Positions 7,814 through 16,714 of a stretch of DNA of 62,192 bases are shown here, piece after piece (within the stretch, counting starts at the first letter, position 1; each line of letters opens with the position of its first letter). The notes beneath the pieces are model-generated. The model worked only from the letters and a program-made list of their open reading frames with translations, did no database searches and had not been told where the DNA came from. The DNA lies in contig JAJPHV010000034.1 of the NCBI GenBank assembly GCA_021325095.1, positions 1 through 62,192 on the forward strand, read 5' to 3'. The position numbers and the translations under genes are program-made. This DNA is from Chloroflexota bacterium (GTDB taxonomy: Bacteria > Chloroflexota > Anaerolineae > Aggregatilineales > UBA2796).

Positions 7814-9802
7814 ATGACAACCTATGGTGAAAATCTCATTAGAAATCTTCTCAAATCATTGCCCAAGAACGAGTACGATTGGTACGCAGAGCCAGAAATT
7901 GTAACCAATGGCAGATCGAGCTACAAAGTACCCGATTTCATCATCGTTAGTGCACATGCAGGCGTATTCGTCCTTGAAGTGAAAGATTTTGTCGAGATCG
8001 TCAAAGCCGATCAAAAAGAGATTACGGTAAGGATGCGGGATGGTGCAATACGCTCCTATACTAATCCAATCAAGATCGCTAGGGAGTACGCACTCAATCT
8101 TGCTGATCGTTTTCAGCAGCGTGACGAGTTATTGGTAAAGAGAGGACGGAAGAAAGGCCTCAACTTCCTATGGCGGTATGCAGTTGTTCTGCCAAACATC
8201 ACTTGCAACGTTATCCGGCAAATTGGGAGACAAGGCATATGGGAGCAGGGAAACGTTCTCGGAAAGGAAGATTTGACACCTTCAGATTTCGCCAAAAGAC
8301 TCGATCAAATCCCTGGCCCATTCAAAATGGAGAGACCTATTGATAACGACACCTTAAACGTTATCAGAGGAGTCATCAACCCGAGCTGGATCGTGACCGA
8401 TCAGGATGGGGAGGACATAGGAACAGTAACGCGGGCACAGGCTGCGGAAATAACCAGGCCCATTCAACTCAGTAGCCCATCAACTCCACAGCAGAAATTG
8501 TTTGCAGACGACACCTTATCTCCCGAGGCGGCAAGTCTTGTTCAACGCCTTTCTGTGCGTCTGGTGCGAGGTGTAGCAGGCAGCGGGAAAACGCTGGTTC
8601 TGGTAAGGCGGGCGCAATACTTGGCCGAACAGCATCCCGACTTACGGATTCTGGTAATGGCCTACAATGTCGATCTTGCAGCCGATCTCAGGCGGCGCAT
8701 TGGCAGTTTGCAAAACGTCGAGGTCATTAACTTCCATAAAATGTGCAGCACTATATTGGGCAAGCAGTGGCGTTCACCAAGTGAAACGAAAGGATGGCTC
8801 AAGACACAGTTTTCGTCGCTGATTGATCAACTGCAACTTTCGGTCGATTTTGTTGCGGATGAAATCGAATACCGGAAAGACCTGGAGTTGTATGATGGCG
8901 CGCAATATCTCGAATTTGAACGTCTGGGGCGGGGCCAGGCTCTCACCAGAGCGAAACGTGAAGTCATCAACCGGATTTTCGATGAATATATCCAATATCA
9001 ACATGGCTCTGGTGTGATTGACTGGGCGGATGTGCCGCGCCTAACGTTGGCTGCCCTACAGCCGGGGCACCCCTACTGGCATCGCTACGACCTTATCCTA
9101 ATTGATGAAGCGCAGGATTTCGCTCCGACCTGGATCAAGGTAATCAAAGCACTTCTTAAGCCGAGTGGTGAACTGTTTATGTGTGACGATCCCACGCAAA
9201 GCATTTTCCGGTATACCACGTGGCGGCAGAAGGGTATTCCGGTCGCAGGCCGTACTCGCGTTCTCAGAGTACCCTTCCGAAATACGCGCAACATTAGTGA
9301 GGCCGCCCATGCGCTGGTCGCTGCCGATCCCGTTTTGAGTCAATCCGGTGAGATTACCCAACCTAAGCTGGACTCCTACAGCATTCCAATAGGTGAAACG
9401 CCATTGCTGGTTGATTGTCATACATTGCAGCAAGAAATCGGCTTTGTCAGAACGAAAGTTTTGTCGCTGATTGAGTCAGGAGTTCCAGCCAGTCAGATCG
9501 CCATACTATGTCACAACAAACATCTCACTGAGTACTGGCAAGACCTTTGTGGCCGGGGAGTCTACGTGCAGTCTTTCTGGAAAATGAAAGGGCTTGAGTT
9601 TAGCGCAGTGCTAATACCGCACTTGCACACCCTATGTGATGGCGCAGGCCGCGTGCTGGACGAGGGAACGATCAGCGAAATACGGCGCCGAGTTTTCACA
9701 GCAATGACACGGGCGCGTGAAATCCTGATCATGTCGTATCAAAGCCAATTTCCTGCCGAATTGTCAGCTATTGAACCTCATATGCAGGTTGAGCATTTGT
9801 AA
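7814..9802 (+). CDS. NERD nuclease-domain/UvrD-like helicase fusion
   Basis: A 662-residue protein. The N-terminal NERD domain (about 1-125) has a PD-(D/E)xK-like core: Asp41 in VPDFIIV and Glu55-x-Lys57 in LEVKD. A superfamily 1 helicase follows, with Walker A GVAGSGKT (253-260), Walker B/DEAQD box (431-435), motif III-like CDDPTQSIF, and motif VI-like FTAMTRAR (628-635). It lacks long 1B/2B insertions and is shorter than UvrD. The gene is visibly AT-richer than its neighbours and has its own promoter, suggesting recent acquisition. NERD-helicase fusions occur among candidate phage-defence and DNA-processing proteins; which role applies here cannot be told from sequence. Confidence 0.85.
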   Translation: MTTYGENLIRNLLKSLPKNEYDWYAEPEIVTNGRSSYKVPDFIIVSAHAGVFVLEVKDFVEIVKADQKEITVRMRDGAIRSYTNPIKIAREYALNLADRFQQRDELLVKRGRKKGLNFLWRYAVVLPNITCNVIRQIGRQGIWEQGNVLGKEDLTPSDFAKRLDQIPGPFKMERPIDNDTLNVIRGVINPSWIVTDQDGEDIGTVTRAQAAEITRPIQLSSPSTPQQKLFADDTLSPEAASLVQRLSVRLVRGVAGSGKTLVLVRRAQYLAEQHPDLRILVMAYNVDLAADLRRRIGSLQNVEVINFHKMCSTILGKQWRSPSETKGWLKTQFSSLIDQLQLSVDFVADEIEYRKDLELYDGAQYLEFERLGRGQALTRAKREVINRIFDEYIQYQHGSGVIDWADVPRLTLAALQPGHPYWHRYDLILIDEAQDFAPTWIKVIKALLKPSGELFMCDDPTQSIFRYTTWRQKGIPVAGRTRVLRVPFRNTRNISEAAHALVAADPVLSQSGEITQPKLDSYSIPIGETPLLVDCHTLQQEIGFVRTKVLSLIESGVPASQIAILCHNKHLTEYWQDLCGRGVYVQSFWKMKGLEFSAVLIPHLHTLCDGAGRVLDEGTISEIRRRVFTAMTRAREILIMSYQSQFPAELSAIEPHMQVEHL

Positions 9803-9810
9803 CAGTCACG

Positions 9811-10794
9811 TCAACTCTGTTTGTTGTCCAGTCCTTTCAGCCAGGGTTCGGTGCGAGTCATGCCCTCGGCCAGGCTGACACGCGGACGCCAGCCCAACAC
9901 CTCGGCGGCGCGGGTCATCCGGTAGGTGGGGTGATGGGTCACGTAGCACAGCATCCCCGCGAAGTCCATCGGGCGGCCCGTCAGCCGTGACACAACCGTC
10001 GCAGCGACGGCCAGCGGTTTGAGCGGACGGGCGGGGATGACGATCTGCCGGGTGTTGCCCGCCATTTCCGCGTAGTACCCCAGATATTCGCGCAGCGTCG
10101 GGGCGGGGTCGGGCGCGGCGTGAAAAGCATGGCCCGGCGCGTCCGGGTGTGTCGCCACCGCCACCAGCAAATCCACCACGTCGTCCACGTGGATCGGATG
10201 GGCGTGGCCGTGCCCGCCGTCGATCTGCGGCACGGGGTAACGGCGGCACAATTCGTACATGGCGCGCGACCACACCGTCGATCCGGGGCCGTAGACGAAA
10301 GCAGGCCGCACTGCCACCATCGGCAGCCCTGTGCGGCGCGCGTATTCCCAGGCGCGGGTTTCCCCAATGGATTTCGACTGCATGTAGAAATCATAGCGCG
10401 ATGGACAGTGGAGGTGCGACTCGTCAATCGGGCCGTCCACGTTGTAGCCATAAACGGCCACCGTACTGACGTGGACGTAGCGCAATGCACTGCCTTTGCG
10501 GGCGGCCTGAATGACGTTGAGCGTGCCCTGTACATTCACAGCATATTGAAGGGCGGCGCTGCCCGATCCACGCGCTGCAACGTGGAACACCACGTCGCAG
10601 CCTGCGCTATGCCGCTCGACGCTCGCCGTGTCCTGCACGTCGCCCACCACGATCTCCGCGCCCGCTTCCGCCAGGGCACGCCCCTTGCCCACCGAGCGGC
10701 ACAGGGCGCGCACGGCGACTCCATCCGACAGCAGGCGTCGGCACAACGCCGAGCCGATAAACCCGCTGGCCCCCGTCACAAGCGCACGTTGCAT
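9811..10794 (-). CDS. NAD(P)-dependent epimerase/dehydratase family protein
   Basis: An extended short-chain dehydrogenase of 327 residues. The N-terminus ALVTGASGFIGSAL holds the TGxxGxxG dinucleotide-binding loop, and the catalytic Tyr-x-x-x-Lys appears as YMQSK with a Ser/Thr-rich HVSTVAVYG strand before it. It resembles 3-beta-HSD-like and sugar-epimerase-like reductases; the substrate is not deducible. The frame is open to 10875, but the Rossmann strand begins right after ATG 10794, which has GGGAAG upstream, so this start is preferred. It is divergent from the HIT gene and converges on the helicase gene with 8 nt between the stops. Confidence 0.85.
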   Translation of the reverse strand: MQRALVTGASGFIGSALCRRLLSDGVAVRALCRSVGKGRALAEAGAEIVVGDVQDTASVERHSAGCDVVFHVAARGSGSAALQYAVNVQGTLNVIQAARKGSALRYVHVSTVAVYGYNVDGPIDESHLHCPSRYDFYMQSKSIGETRAWEYARRTGLPMVAVRPAFVYGPGSTVWSRAMYELCRRYPVPQIDGGHGHAHPIHVDDVVDLLVAVATHPDAPGHAFHAAPDPAPTLREYLGYYAEMAGNTRQIVIPARPLKPLAVAATVVSRLTGRPMDFAGMLCYVTHHPTYRMTRAAEVLGWRPRVSLAEGMTRTEPWLKGLDNKQS

Positions 10795-10841
10795 GGCTGC
10801 TTCCCGTAAAGCGCTGAACACAAAAGTTGCGAACGCAGGAT

Positions 10842-10856
10842 GATTGTAAGACAATC
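10842..10856. promoter_or_regulatory. Short palindrome between divergent genes
   Basis: GATTGT-AAG-ACAATC is a perfect 6-bp inverted repeat in the 101-nt gap between the epimerase and HIT starts. It could be an operator shared by both genes. No promoter hexamers were convincingly placed around it. Confidence 0.3.
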
Positions 10857-10895
10857 CGGGACGGAATTCATTCACGATACGATGAAGAAAAGCGC

Positions 10896-11399
10896 ATGAA
10901 CCCCCTGCATCCCGATTGTCATTTCTGCAAATTACTGGACGACCTGACTGGCGTCTCCATTGTATACCACGACGCGCATCTGGTCGTGATCTTCGAGCAA
11001 AACGAGGCCACCGATTGCCACGCTGTGCTCGTGCCCCGTGCGCACGCGGCCAGCCTGCTCGACCTGCCGCCGGAAACGGCGACCAGGATCATGTACGTGG
11101 CTTCGCTGCTGGAAAAGGCTGTTCCAGAGGTGGTGGGCAGCACGGGGCTGGCGCTCTGGCAATCTGACCCGGAAATGCCCGAAGTGGGCGTGGATTTCCA
11201 TTTCCATATCCATCTGGTATCGCACCATGAAGGGGATGGGCGGGTAGTCTGGCTGCCAACCAGGGAATCGCCCCCTCCTGAAGAGGTCGAGCCGATGGTG
11301 GTCCGGCTGCGCGATCACCTGCGGGATACGCCGCCGGAAGGGTTGCGGCTGTCCGTCGTGCGCCGTATCCTGGAACAGCGCCACATCCAGGGGCTTTGA
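10896..11399 (+). CDS. HIT family hydrolase/nucleotide-binding protein
   Basis: A 167-residue histidine-triad protein. The motif FHFHIHLVSHH gives the His-x-His-x-His nucleotide-binding loop near residue 106, preceded by the family's ARG-like beta strand VLVPRAHAASLLDLPPE. An N-terminal CHFC pair resembles the zinc site of many HIT enzymes. These proteins hydrolyse nucleoside phosphoramidates or dinucleoside polyphosphates. ATG 10896 is chosen because the family begins close to the CHFC motif; the frame continues upstream to 10827 without a ribosome site. It converges on the glycosyltransferase gene. Confidence 0.85.
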   Translation: MNPLHPDCHFCKLLDDLTGVSIVYHDAHLVVIFEQNEATDCHAVLVPRAHAASLLDLPPETATRIMYVASLLEKAVPEVVGSTGLALWQSDPEMPEVGVDFHFHIHLVSHHEGDGRVVWLPTRESPPPEEVEPMVVRLRDHLRDTPPEGLRLSVVRRILEQRHIQGL

Positions 11400-11411
11400 G
11401 AGGAACCTGTG

Positions 11412-11444
11412 GGGAGGGACAACCATCCCGTTTGTTCCCTTGCC
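11412..11444. repeat. GGGACAA-type hairpin repeat, copy 1
   Basis: GGGAGGGACAACC, a short loop, then GTTTGTTCCCTTGCC forms an imperfect hairpin between two convergent genes (HIT and glycosyltransferase). A closely related sequence lies at 14097-14129, on the other side of the glycosyltransferase gene. It is likely to act as a bidirectional terminator. Confidence 0.5.
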
Positions 11445-11454
11445 TCATGAGGTT

Positions 11455-14079
11455 TTACCCGCGCACGACCAGCGTCCCGATCTGGACACGATCATCGGGC
11501 TGCTTCGCGCCGTTCAGCGTGATCGGCAGGCGCTGGCCGTTCTGCCAGTAGTACACGCCCACCAGCACCCTGTATTCGCCGGGCGGCAGCGCGGCGGGCA
11601 CGTTCAGCGTGAGGTGATCGCGCACCCTGTCGCCCGCGCGCCACGCTCCGGCAGGGTACGTCCCGCCCATTGTCGCGTCGGCCTGGGCGGCTGGCGGCGC
11701 GTTATCGGCAGCGCTCAGGTGCAGGAACACCGAATAGTCCAGCGCCGGACGCGACAGCGCTTTCCAGGTCACGTCTACGGCCAGCGATTGGCCCGGCGCT
11801 GCTTCCCACGTCTGGCCTACCTGCACAGCCGCGCCGTTCACCGCCACGTCCAGCCCGTCAAGCTCGAACGTATCGCCAAAACGGATGGCCTGCGGTGGCG
11901 GCGTCCCGGGCACGGCGGGTGGCTGCGGGCGGCGCAGATCGGGGGCTTTCACAAAGTTGAGCGCCGGATCAGCGTTCGCCCCGGTGACGGGTAGCCGCTC
12001 GTTGCGCAGCAGGCGCGACAGGCCGACCACCAGCGTATAGCGGCCAACGGGCAGGTCACTGGGCAGGATCAGCCAGTGATGCGTCGCCACGATCTCGCCT
12101 GGCTGCCAGAGGCGCGTGCGATACATGCCGCCGTAGGGGAAATCCTGCGCGCTGGCGATAGACTGCTGTCCGTCGTTCCAGAGCTGCACAATAATGTCGG
12201 TGTCTTCCGCGGGCGGAGTGAGGGCCTGCCAGTACAGTGTCACGTAGATGACTCGCCCCGGCGTCAGGTCCATGCCCGGCACGGTATAGCCCCGCAACCG
12301 GACCTGGCCGGCAAAGGTGGCATCCAGCGGCGTATCGATGACCGGGCGCGGCGCGAACAGGCCGGGCGGCGTCGGCATGGTGTAGAGAGTAGCGATCTGC
12401 GTCTGGCTGCCATCCAGCAGCGGTTCGCCCCGGGCTGCGATCAGCGTGCTTTGCAGCGCCTTCGCCTGGTCGAGGGTCAGCGGCGGCAGCAGGAGCGTTT
12501 GACCCCGGTACAGCAGCACCCACAGCCGCATATCCGGCTCGGCAGGATACCCGTCGTGGCGCGGGCGGTATGGATCGGCGGGCCTTACGACGGTCAGTTC
12601 GGCGGGCGGTTCAGGAACGTTCAACGTGCCCTCGGCGTTGATGGCGCTGCGTCGTTCGCGGAAGGCCGCCGATACCATCCACGCCACACTGGAACGGCTG
12701 TACTCCGAGTAGGGCAGCAGGTACGCGCGGTCCGCGTCGGCGGTGATGCGGCGGCTAATGTCCACATCGATCTGGTTGGTGCGCCAGCCTGTTTCCGGGT
12801 CGGCATACTGGGCCGGGATAACCTGGTTCAGATAGCGGTACGTGCCGATCAGGGCGGGCGCAACGCCGAACAGCAGCAGCGCCGGGGCCAGCACGGCCCG
12901 CAGCCTCGGCCAGTCAGAACGGAGCCGGGGCTGCGCCGCTTCCCAGGTGTAGGCCAGCCCGACCCCGCACAGGATAAAAGTAAATGGCAGCACGCCCATC
13001 TGGTGCAGGGCATGAATTTCGATAGCTGCCCCGCTGATCAGATCGGTGATCAGCATGACCGGGATCGCCAGCGCGGGCCATGCCACCGCGATCCAGCGCG
13101 GATGGCGGATGAGTATCCCGGCGGCGAACAGCAGGCCGAGGGCGAACAGCGGCCCGACCATCGGCTGGCCCATAATCGTGTACGGGCCGTTCCAGTAAAC
13201 GCCAAAGGCCAGCAGCGTCAGCCCGATCTTCTTCAACAGTATGACCAGCAGGCCGCCCTCTGCCGAGGTGTCAAAGTTCCACAGCCAGCCGCCGGTGATG
13301 GCCGTCCCGGCGTCGGCACGCGCCGAAAACGAACCGGGCAGCGTCACAAAGAGAAGGAGGGCGGGCAGCGCGACGACGAAGGATGACACGGCCATGACCA
13401 GCCAGCCGCGCCATTGCCGCCGCAGCCGATCTCGATCCGCCAGCCAGCCGTGCCCGATCCACACCGCCAGCACGAGCGGCAGCAGCCGCGCCGGGAGGTA
13501 CACATACTGTGCCAGGCCCAGCGCCGCGCCCGCCAGCGTCCAGCGCCGCCAGCCGCCGCGCGCCCAGGCCCAGGCCGTCAGCCAGATCAGCAGTGTCAGC
13601 GCAGCCAGGAAGGGCGGCGATTCCATTCCCAGGCGGCTCAGATACATGGCGTGGAGGCTGGTTGCTCCGGCCAGCGCGGCCAGCAGCCCGGCCCGTTCCC
13701 GGATAGCGCGCGGCTGGCCGTCGAGCAGCCACCAGGCTGCCGGAAAGAGCAGCGCGACGAATAAGACCCCGCTCGTGGCGGTCACGATGCGCGCGGGCAG
13801 GTACGAAATGCCCGTGATCGGCAGCAGCAGGCCGATCAGCATGGGCACGAATGGCTCGGGCGCGTACAGCTCGCGGACGTAAAACGGCCAGATACCGCGA
13901 TCTACCCAGTCCAGCGCATTGATGCCCATCCAGGCTACGTCACCGTGCCCGCCGACGGGGGCGCTGTTCAGTTGGGTGAAGCGCAGCACTGCCGCCAGCA
14001 AGACAATCAGCGCCAGCAGCGCGAGTGTGCGCGGCGATACACGGTCTACATCGGGAATGGTCATCGGCGTGGACGGCAT
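11455..14079 (-). CDS. GT39/ArnT-like membrane glycosyltransferase with C-terminal beta-sandwich repeats
   Basis: 874 residues. The first half is a multi-spanning membrane region beginning LALLALIVLLAAVLRF, with the acidic GGHGDVAWMG loop where GT-C enzymes keep their catalytic Asp, and about ten further hydrophobic helices to about residue 480. The second half is soluble and holds two related beta-sandwich units, each with a V.V.L.W.A strand and a closing LPxGxYxLVVG strand. GT-C enzymes of this type use lipid-linked sugars outside the membrane; the acceptor is unknown. Start ATG 14079 touches an AGGAG, so ATG 14064 is an alternative. Confidence 0.8.
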   Translation of the reverse strand: MPSTPMTIPDVDRVSPRTLALLALIVLLAAVLRFTQLNSAPVGGHGDVAWMGINALDWVDRGIWPFYVRELYAPEPFVPMLIGLLLPITGISYLPARIVTATSGVLFVALLFPAAWWLLDGQPRAIRERAGLLAALAGATSLHAMYLSRLGMESPPFLAALTLLIWLTAWAWARGGWRRWTLAGAALGLAQYVYLPARLLPLVLAVWIGHGWLADRDRLRRQWRGWLVMAVSSFVVALPALLLFVTLPGSFSARADAGTAITGGWLWNFDTSAEGGLLVILLKKIGLTLLAFGVYWNGPYTIMGQPMVGPLFALGLLFAAGILIRHPRWIAVAWPALAIPVMLITDLISGAAIEIHALHQMGVLPFTFILCGVGLAYTWEAAQPRLRSDWPRLRAVLAPALLLFGVAPALIGTYRYLNQVIPAQYADPETGWRTNQIDVDISRRITADADRAYLLPYSEYSRSSVAWMVSAAFRERRSAINAEGTLNVPEPPAELTVVRPADPYRPRHDGYPAEPDMRLWVLLYRGQTLLLPPLTLDQAKALQSTLIAARGEPLLDGSQTQIATLYTMPTPPGLFAPRPVIDTPLDATFAGQVRLRGYTVPGMDLTPGRVIYVTLYWQALTPPAEDTDIIVQLWNDGQQSIASAQDFPYGGMYRTRLWQPGEIVATHHWLILPSDLPVGRYTLVVGLSRLLRNERLPVTGANADPALNFVKAPDLRRPQPPAVPGTPPPQAIRFGDTFELDGLDVAVNGAAVQVGQTWEAAPGQSLAVDVTWKALSRPALDYSVFLHLSAADNAPPAAQADATMGGTYPAGAWRAGDRVRDHLTLNVPAALPPGEYRVLVGVYYWQNGQRLPITLNGAKQPDDRVQIGTLVVRG

Positions 14080-14096
14080 CTCCTGGTGTTCATGTC

Positions 14097-14129
14097 GGGG
14101 CAAGGGACAAGCCAACCGGGTTTGTCCCC
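14097..14129. repeat. GGGACAA-type hairpin repeat, copy 2
   Basis: GGCAAGGGACAA, a GCCAACCGGG loop and TTTGTCCCC form a hairpin with a perfect 7-bp core. It lies just upstream of the glycosyltransferase start and is similar to 11412-11444. It is followed directly by a CCTCACCCC-type element at 14131. Confidence 0.5.
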
Positions 14130-14130
14130 T

Positions 14131-14168
14131 CTCTCCTGCCTTCTGGGAGAGAAGCCGGGGTGAGGTCA
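14131..14168. repeat. CCTCACCCC-type palindromic repeat, degenerate copy
   Basis: TCTCTCC and GGGAGAGA form the stem, and GCCGGGGTGAGGTCA is the reverse complement of the conserved ACCTCACCCC end. It lies 3 nt beyond the stop of the 196-residue gene on the minus strand and may end its transcript. Confidence 0.55.
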
Positions 14169-14171
14169 GCG

Positions 14172-14762
14172 TCAGACACCAGGCGTGGTGTACAGATACC
14201 AGTATTTGTCGCGCGGGTAGGCCGGTTGCAGCCGTTTGTCCCAGATGAAGTCGCCGCCCTTGTTGACATAGCGGCGCAGTTTGTTGTCCACGTTCGTCAC
14301 GGCGGCTGCCAGTTCGTCGGGCAGTATATTCCGCGCCGAGGCTTCGTCGCGCAGTGCTTCGGCGATGACGCGCTTTTCGATGCTCGACGGGTAGTTGTCC
14401 AGGCAGTGCTGTGGACTCTCCGCACATTCGCTCAGGAACTGTCCGAGCGAACTCAGGCGTGCTTTTAGCTCCTGCTTCAGTTTGCCTTCGTAGGCAACGG
14501 GCCACTCCTGGCGCACCTTCTCAAGCTGCTCCTGTCCCGCCCTGAGCGCCTGCTGCTGCGCAGGCGTGAGCAGATCGGGCAGCGCAGACAGGCGATGCAG
14601 GCGCATCAGCAGGCCGCCCAACGTCAGCCGGGGCAGGTCGCCCGGCATCTGCCCATAAAGCTCCGATTCGTAGATGTAGGGAACCAGACGAACAGCCATT
14701 TCGTGGGCAGTGCGGACATCGCGTTCGAGATCAAACCTGAACACCGGCTGTACGGCACTCAT
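14172..14762 (-). CDS. Hypothetical protein, helical
   Basis: 196 residues with no recognised domain. It is rich in Leu, Glu, Arg and Gln and probably mostly alpha-helical, with a charged central region (about residues 50-110). It ends in an aromatic run (DKYWYLYTTPGV). No signal peptide or membrane segment is visible, so it is likely cytoplasmic. ATG 14762 follows GAGGAAA at good distance; the longer upstream frame crosses a hairpin-rich gap and lacks support. It is downstream of another unknown gene (14870-15271) on the same strand, separated by 107 nt of hairpins. Confidence 0.65.
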   Translation of the reverse strand: MSAVQPVFRFDLERDVRTAHEMAVRLVPYIYESELYGQMPGDLPRLTLGGLLMRLHRLSALPDLLTPAQQQALRAGQEQLEKVRQEWPVAYEGKLKQELKARLSSLGQFLSECAESPQHCLDNYPSSIEKRVIAEALRDEASARNILPDELAAAVTNVDNKLRRYVNKGGDFIWDKRLQPAYPRDKYWYLYTTPGV

Positions 14763-14813
14763 GGTTTTCCTCGTTTTCACTAGGGGGCCCACCGGCCCCA
14801 CCGGACGAGTTGG

Positions 14814-14849
14814 CCTCACCCCAGGCCCCGCTCCACAGAGCGGGGCTGG
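14814..14849. repeat. CCTCACCCC-type palindromic repeat, variant stem
   Basis: CCTCACC is followed by CCAGGCCCCGCTC, a CACA loop (14834-14837) and GAGCGGGGCTGG. A second GC-rich hairpin, GGGGCC-CACC-GGCCCC, lies at 14784-14799. Both stand between two unknown genes read leftward and may attenuate or stabilise their mRNA. Confidence 0.55.
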
Positions 14850-14869
14850 AACGAGGTGCAGGGAGGAGA

Positions 14870-15271
14870 CTACTGGTTCTTGTAGGTCTTCACATTCGTA
14901 TACTGGGCGTGGCCGCGTATTTCTTGCAAGCGCTTGTCGGCATCGACCCGCCGCCACTCGGCAACGAACTCGCCGTTCTCGTTGATGTAACTGAGCGTGG
15001 GCGGAAATTGCAGCACCTGGGCGAAGCCCGCGATCAGGGTGCGATCTTCCTGGCTGCTGGTCAGCTTGAACCAGTTGTTGGGGACCCATTCGATGACGAC
15101 GTTGATGCCTTTCCAGACGCCTTCCATGCGGAAGGGCGGCTCGGCGCGCACGCAGTCCAGATAGATCGAACCGAACCGGTTGGCCCACAGATTCTGGTTG
15201 ACGCGCTCCTCGATGTAATACGGGCGATGCTCTGGCTCAGTATAGAACCAGGTACGCGAGTTCGTGGTCAT
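14870..15271 (-). CDS. Hypothetical protein, single small domain
   Basis: 133 residues, no recognised family. It is rich in aromatic residues (WFYTEPEHRPYYIEERVNQ near the N-terminus) with alternating hydrophobic stretches such as GINVVIEWVPNNWFKLT, suggesting a beta-rich fold. No signal peptide or transmembrane helix is seen. ATG 15271 has GGGAGATAGG upstream. It is divergent from the LytR-CpsA-Psr gene and leads into the unknown gene at 14172-14762, so the two may be co-transcribed. Confidence 0.65.
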   Translation of the reverse strand: MTTNSRTWFYTEPEHRPYYIEERVNQNLWANRFGSIYLDCVRAEPPFRMEGVWKGINVVIEWVPNNWFKLTSSQEDRTLIAGFAQVLQFPPTLSYINENGEFVAEWRRVDADKRLQEIRGHAQYTNVKTYKNQ

Positions 15272-15442
15272 GCCTATCTCCCGGAGAAACGAAAGGTTGT
15301 TGCAGCCCGGCTTGATGATACATCAGATTGGGCACGTTCCCCAACCTTTTGATCGGGAACTTTTTCCGGTTTGAAGCGGGTTAGATTACAATAGCGCGCT
15401 GTATGCTGTCGGCAACCAACCCATAATGTCGGTGATGTCGGT

Positions 15443-16588
15443 ATGAGAGAGCAGCCACCGCGCAGACGCAGAGAATCATCGCAACCGCACTGGTACAGCG
15501 TGACCGCGAAACTTGAAGATTCGCCACCGCGCCCGCTCCGGCGTGGAAGGGCACGTGAGCGCTCTCGCCGCCGTCGTGAAGAGAAAACCTTGCCCACGCC
15601 AAACTGGACGTGGGGCGTGTTTGCACTGGCCGGGATCGGGATCATCGGCGTCATCAGCCTGATCATGGTCGTGGCGTCGGGGGCGCAGTCCAACGCCATG
15701 CCGACGGCGACGCGCCCACCGCTGCGGCCCTCACAAAGCGCCGCCCCGACTTTCAATATTCGCGCCTGGGATGGCAAACAGCGCTACACGGTGCTGGTCA
15801 TGGGTCTGGATAAGCGCCCCGGCGAAGAAGGCACGGGTTCCCGCACCGATTCGATGATCCTGATCAGCATCGACCCGGCCACCCGATCCATCGGCATGTT
15901 GAGCATTCCACGCGATCTGTACGTGCCGATCCCTGGTCAGTCCGACATGCAGCGTATCAACGCCGCCTATGCGCTGGGCGAATTGCAGCAGCCCGGCCAG
16001 GGGCCAAAGCTGGCGATGCAAACCATCCAGTACAATTTCGGCATCCAGGTCAACAGCTACGTGCTGGTGTCCTTTGAGGCCGTGATCGGCGTGGTGGACG
16101 CCATCGGCGGAATCGACGTGGACGTGCCCAAAGCCATCGACGATCCTGAATACCCGGATATGAACTACGGCTACGATCCGCTGTACATTCCCGCCGGGCG
16201 CATCCATATGGACGGCCAACTGACGCTGAAATATGCCCGGACACGCCACCAGGACAGCGATTATGACCGCACCTATCGCCAGCAGCAGGTGATCCTTGCC
16301 ATCCGCCAGAAGATCGTGAAGCCCGAAGTCCTGACGCAGGTCGTCGGGCAGGCCCCGGCCCTCTGGAACACATACGGCAAGGGCCTGATCACCGATTTCA
16401 CGCTCGACCAGCTATTGAGCCTGGGCTGGTACGTCAAGGACATCCCGCCATCCAACATCAAGCGCGGCACGATCCAGGATCAGTATGCGCAGGCCGTTCA
16501 GTACCAGGGGGAGACGGTGATCACGCCCAACCGCGCCCGGATCGGCGAACTGATGACGCAGCTTTTCGGCCCAGACTACAGCCGTTAG
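15443..16588 (+). CDS. LytR-CpsA-Psr (LCP) family phosphotransferase
   Basis: 381 residues with a long Arg-rich cytoplasmic head (about 1-50), one transmembrane helix (about 55-78) and an extracellular LCP domain. Family landmarks include VLVMGLDKR, RTDSMILISIDP, SIPRDLYV, NAAYALG, GGIDVDVPKAI and the Arg-rich YARTRHQDSDYDRTYRQQQ. LCP enzymes transfer polymers from undecaprenyl phosphate to the cell wall or related acceptors. A TACAAT at 15387-15392 is a possible -10 for this gene, with no good -35. The envelope setting fits the nearby GT39-like gene. Confidence 0.9.
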   Translation: MREQPPRRRRESSQPHWYSVTAKLEDSPPRPLRRGRARERSRRRREEKTLPTPNWTWGVFALAGIGIIGVISLIMVVASGAQSNAMPTATRPPLRPSQSAAPTFNIRAWDGKQRYTVLVMGLDKRPGEEGTGSRTDSMILISIDPATRSIGMLSIPRDLYVPIPGQSDMQRINAAYALGELQQPGQGPKLAMQTIQYNFGIQVNSYVLVSFEAVIGVVDAIGGIDVDVPKAIDDPEYPDMNYGYDPLYIPAGRIHMDGQLTLKYARTRHQDSDYDRTYRQQQVILAIRQKIVKPEVLTQVVGQAPALWNTYGKGLITDFTLDQLLSLGWYVKDIPPSNIKRGTIQDQYAQAVQYQGETVITPNRARIGELMTQLFGPDYSR

Positions 16589-16655
16589 CAGTTTCTTGTC
16601 GCCTTTTTTACTTCCGGGCCGCGCCATCCTCCAATAGAATAAGGCTGGAACCTCA

Positions 16656-16674
16656 CCACGCACTACGTGCGTGG
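16656..16674 (+). other. Hairpin in the 5' leader of the SH3b gene
   Basis: CCACGCAC-TAC-GTGCGTGG is a perfect 8-bp stem with a 3-nt loop, 40 nt before the ATG at 16715 and 67 nt after the LCP stop. No T run follows. It may be a terminator for the LCP gene or a leader structure. Confidence 0.4.
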
Positions 16675-16714
16675 GGTACATCACTTCACTGCATACGTCG
16701 TTCAAGGGGGAACT

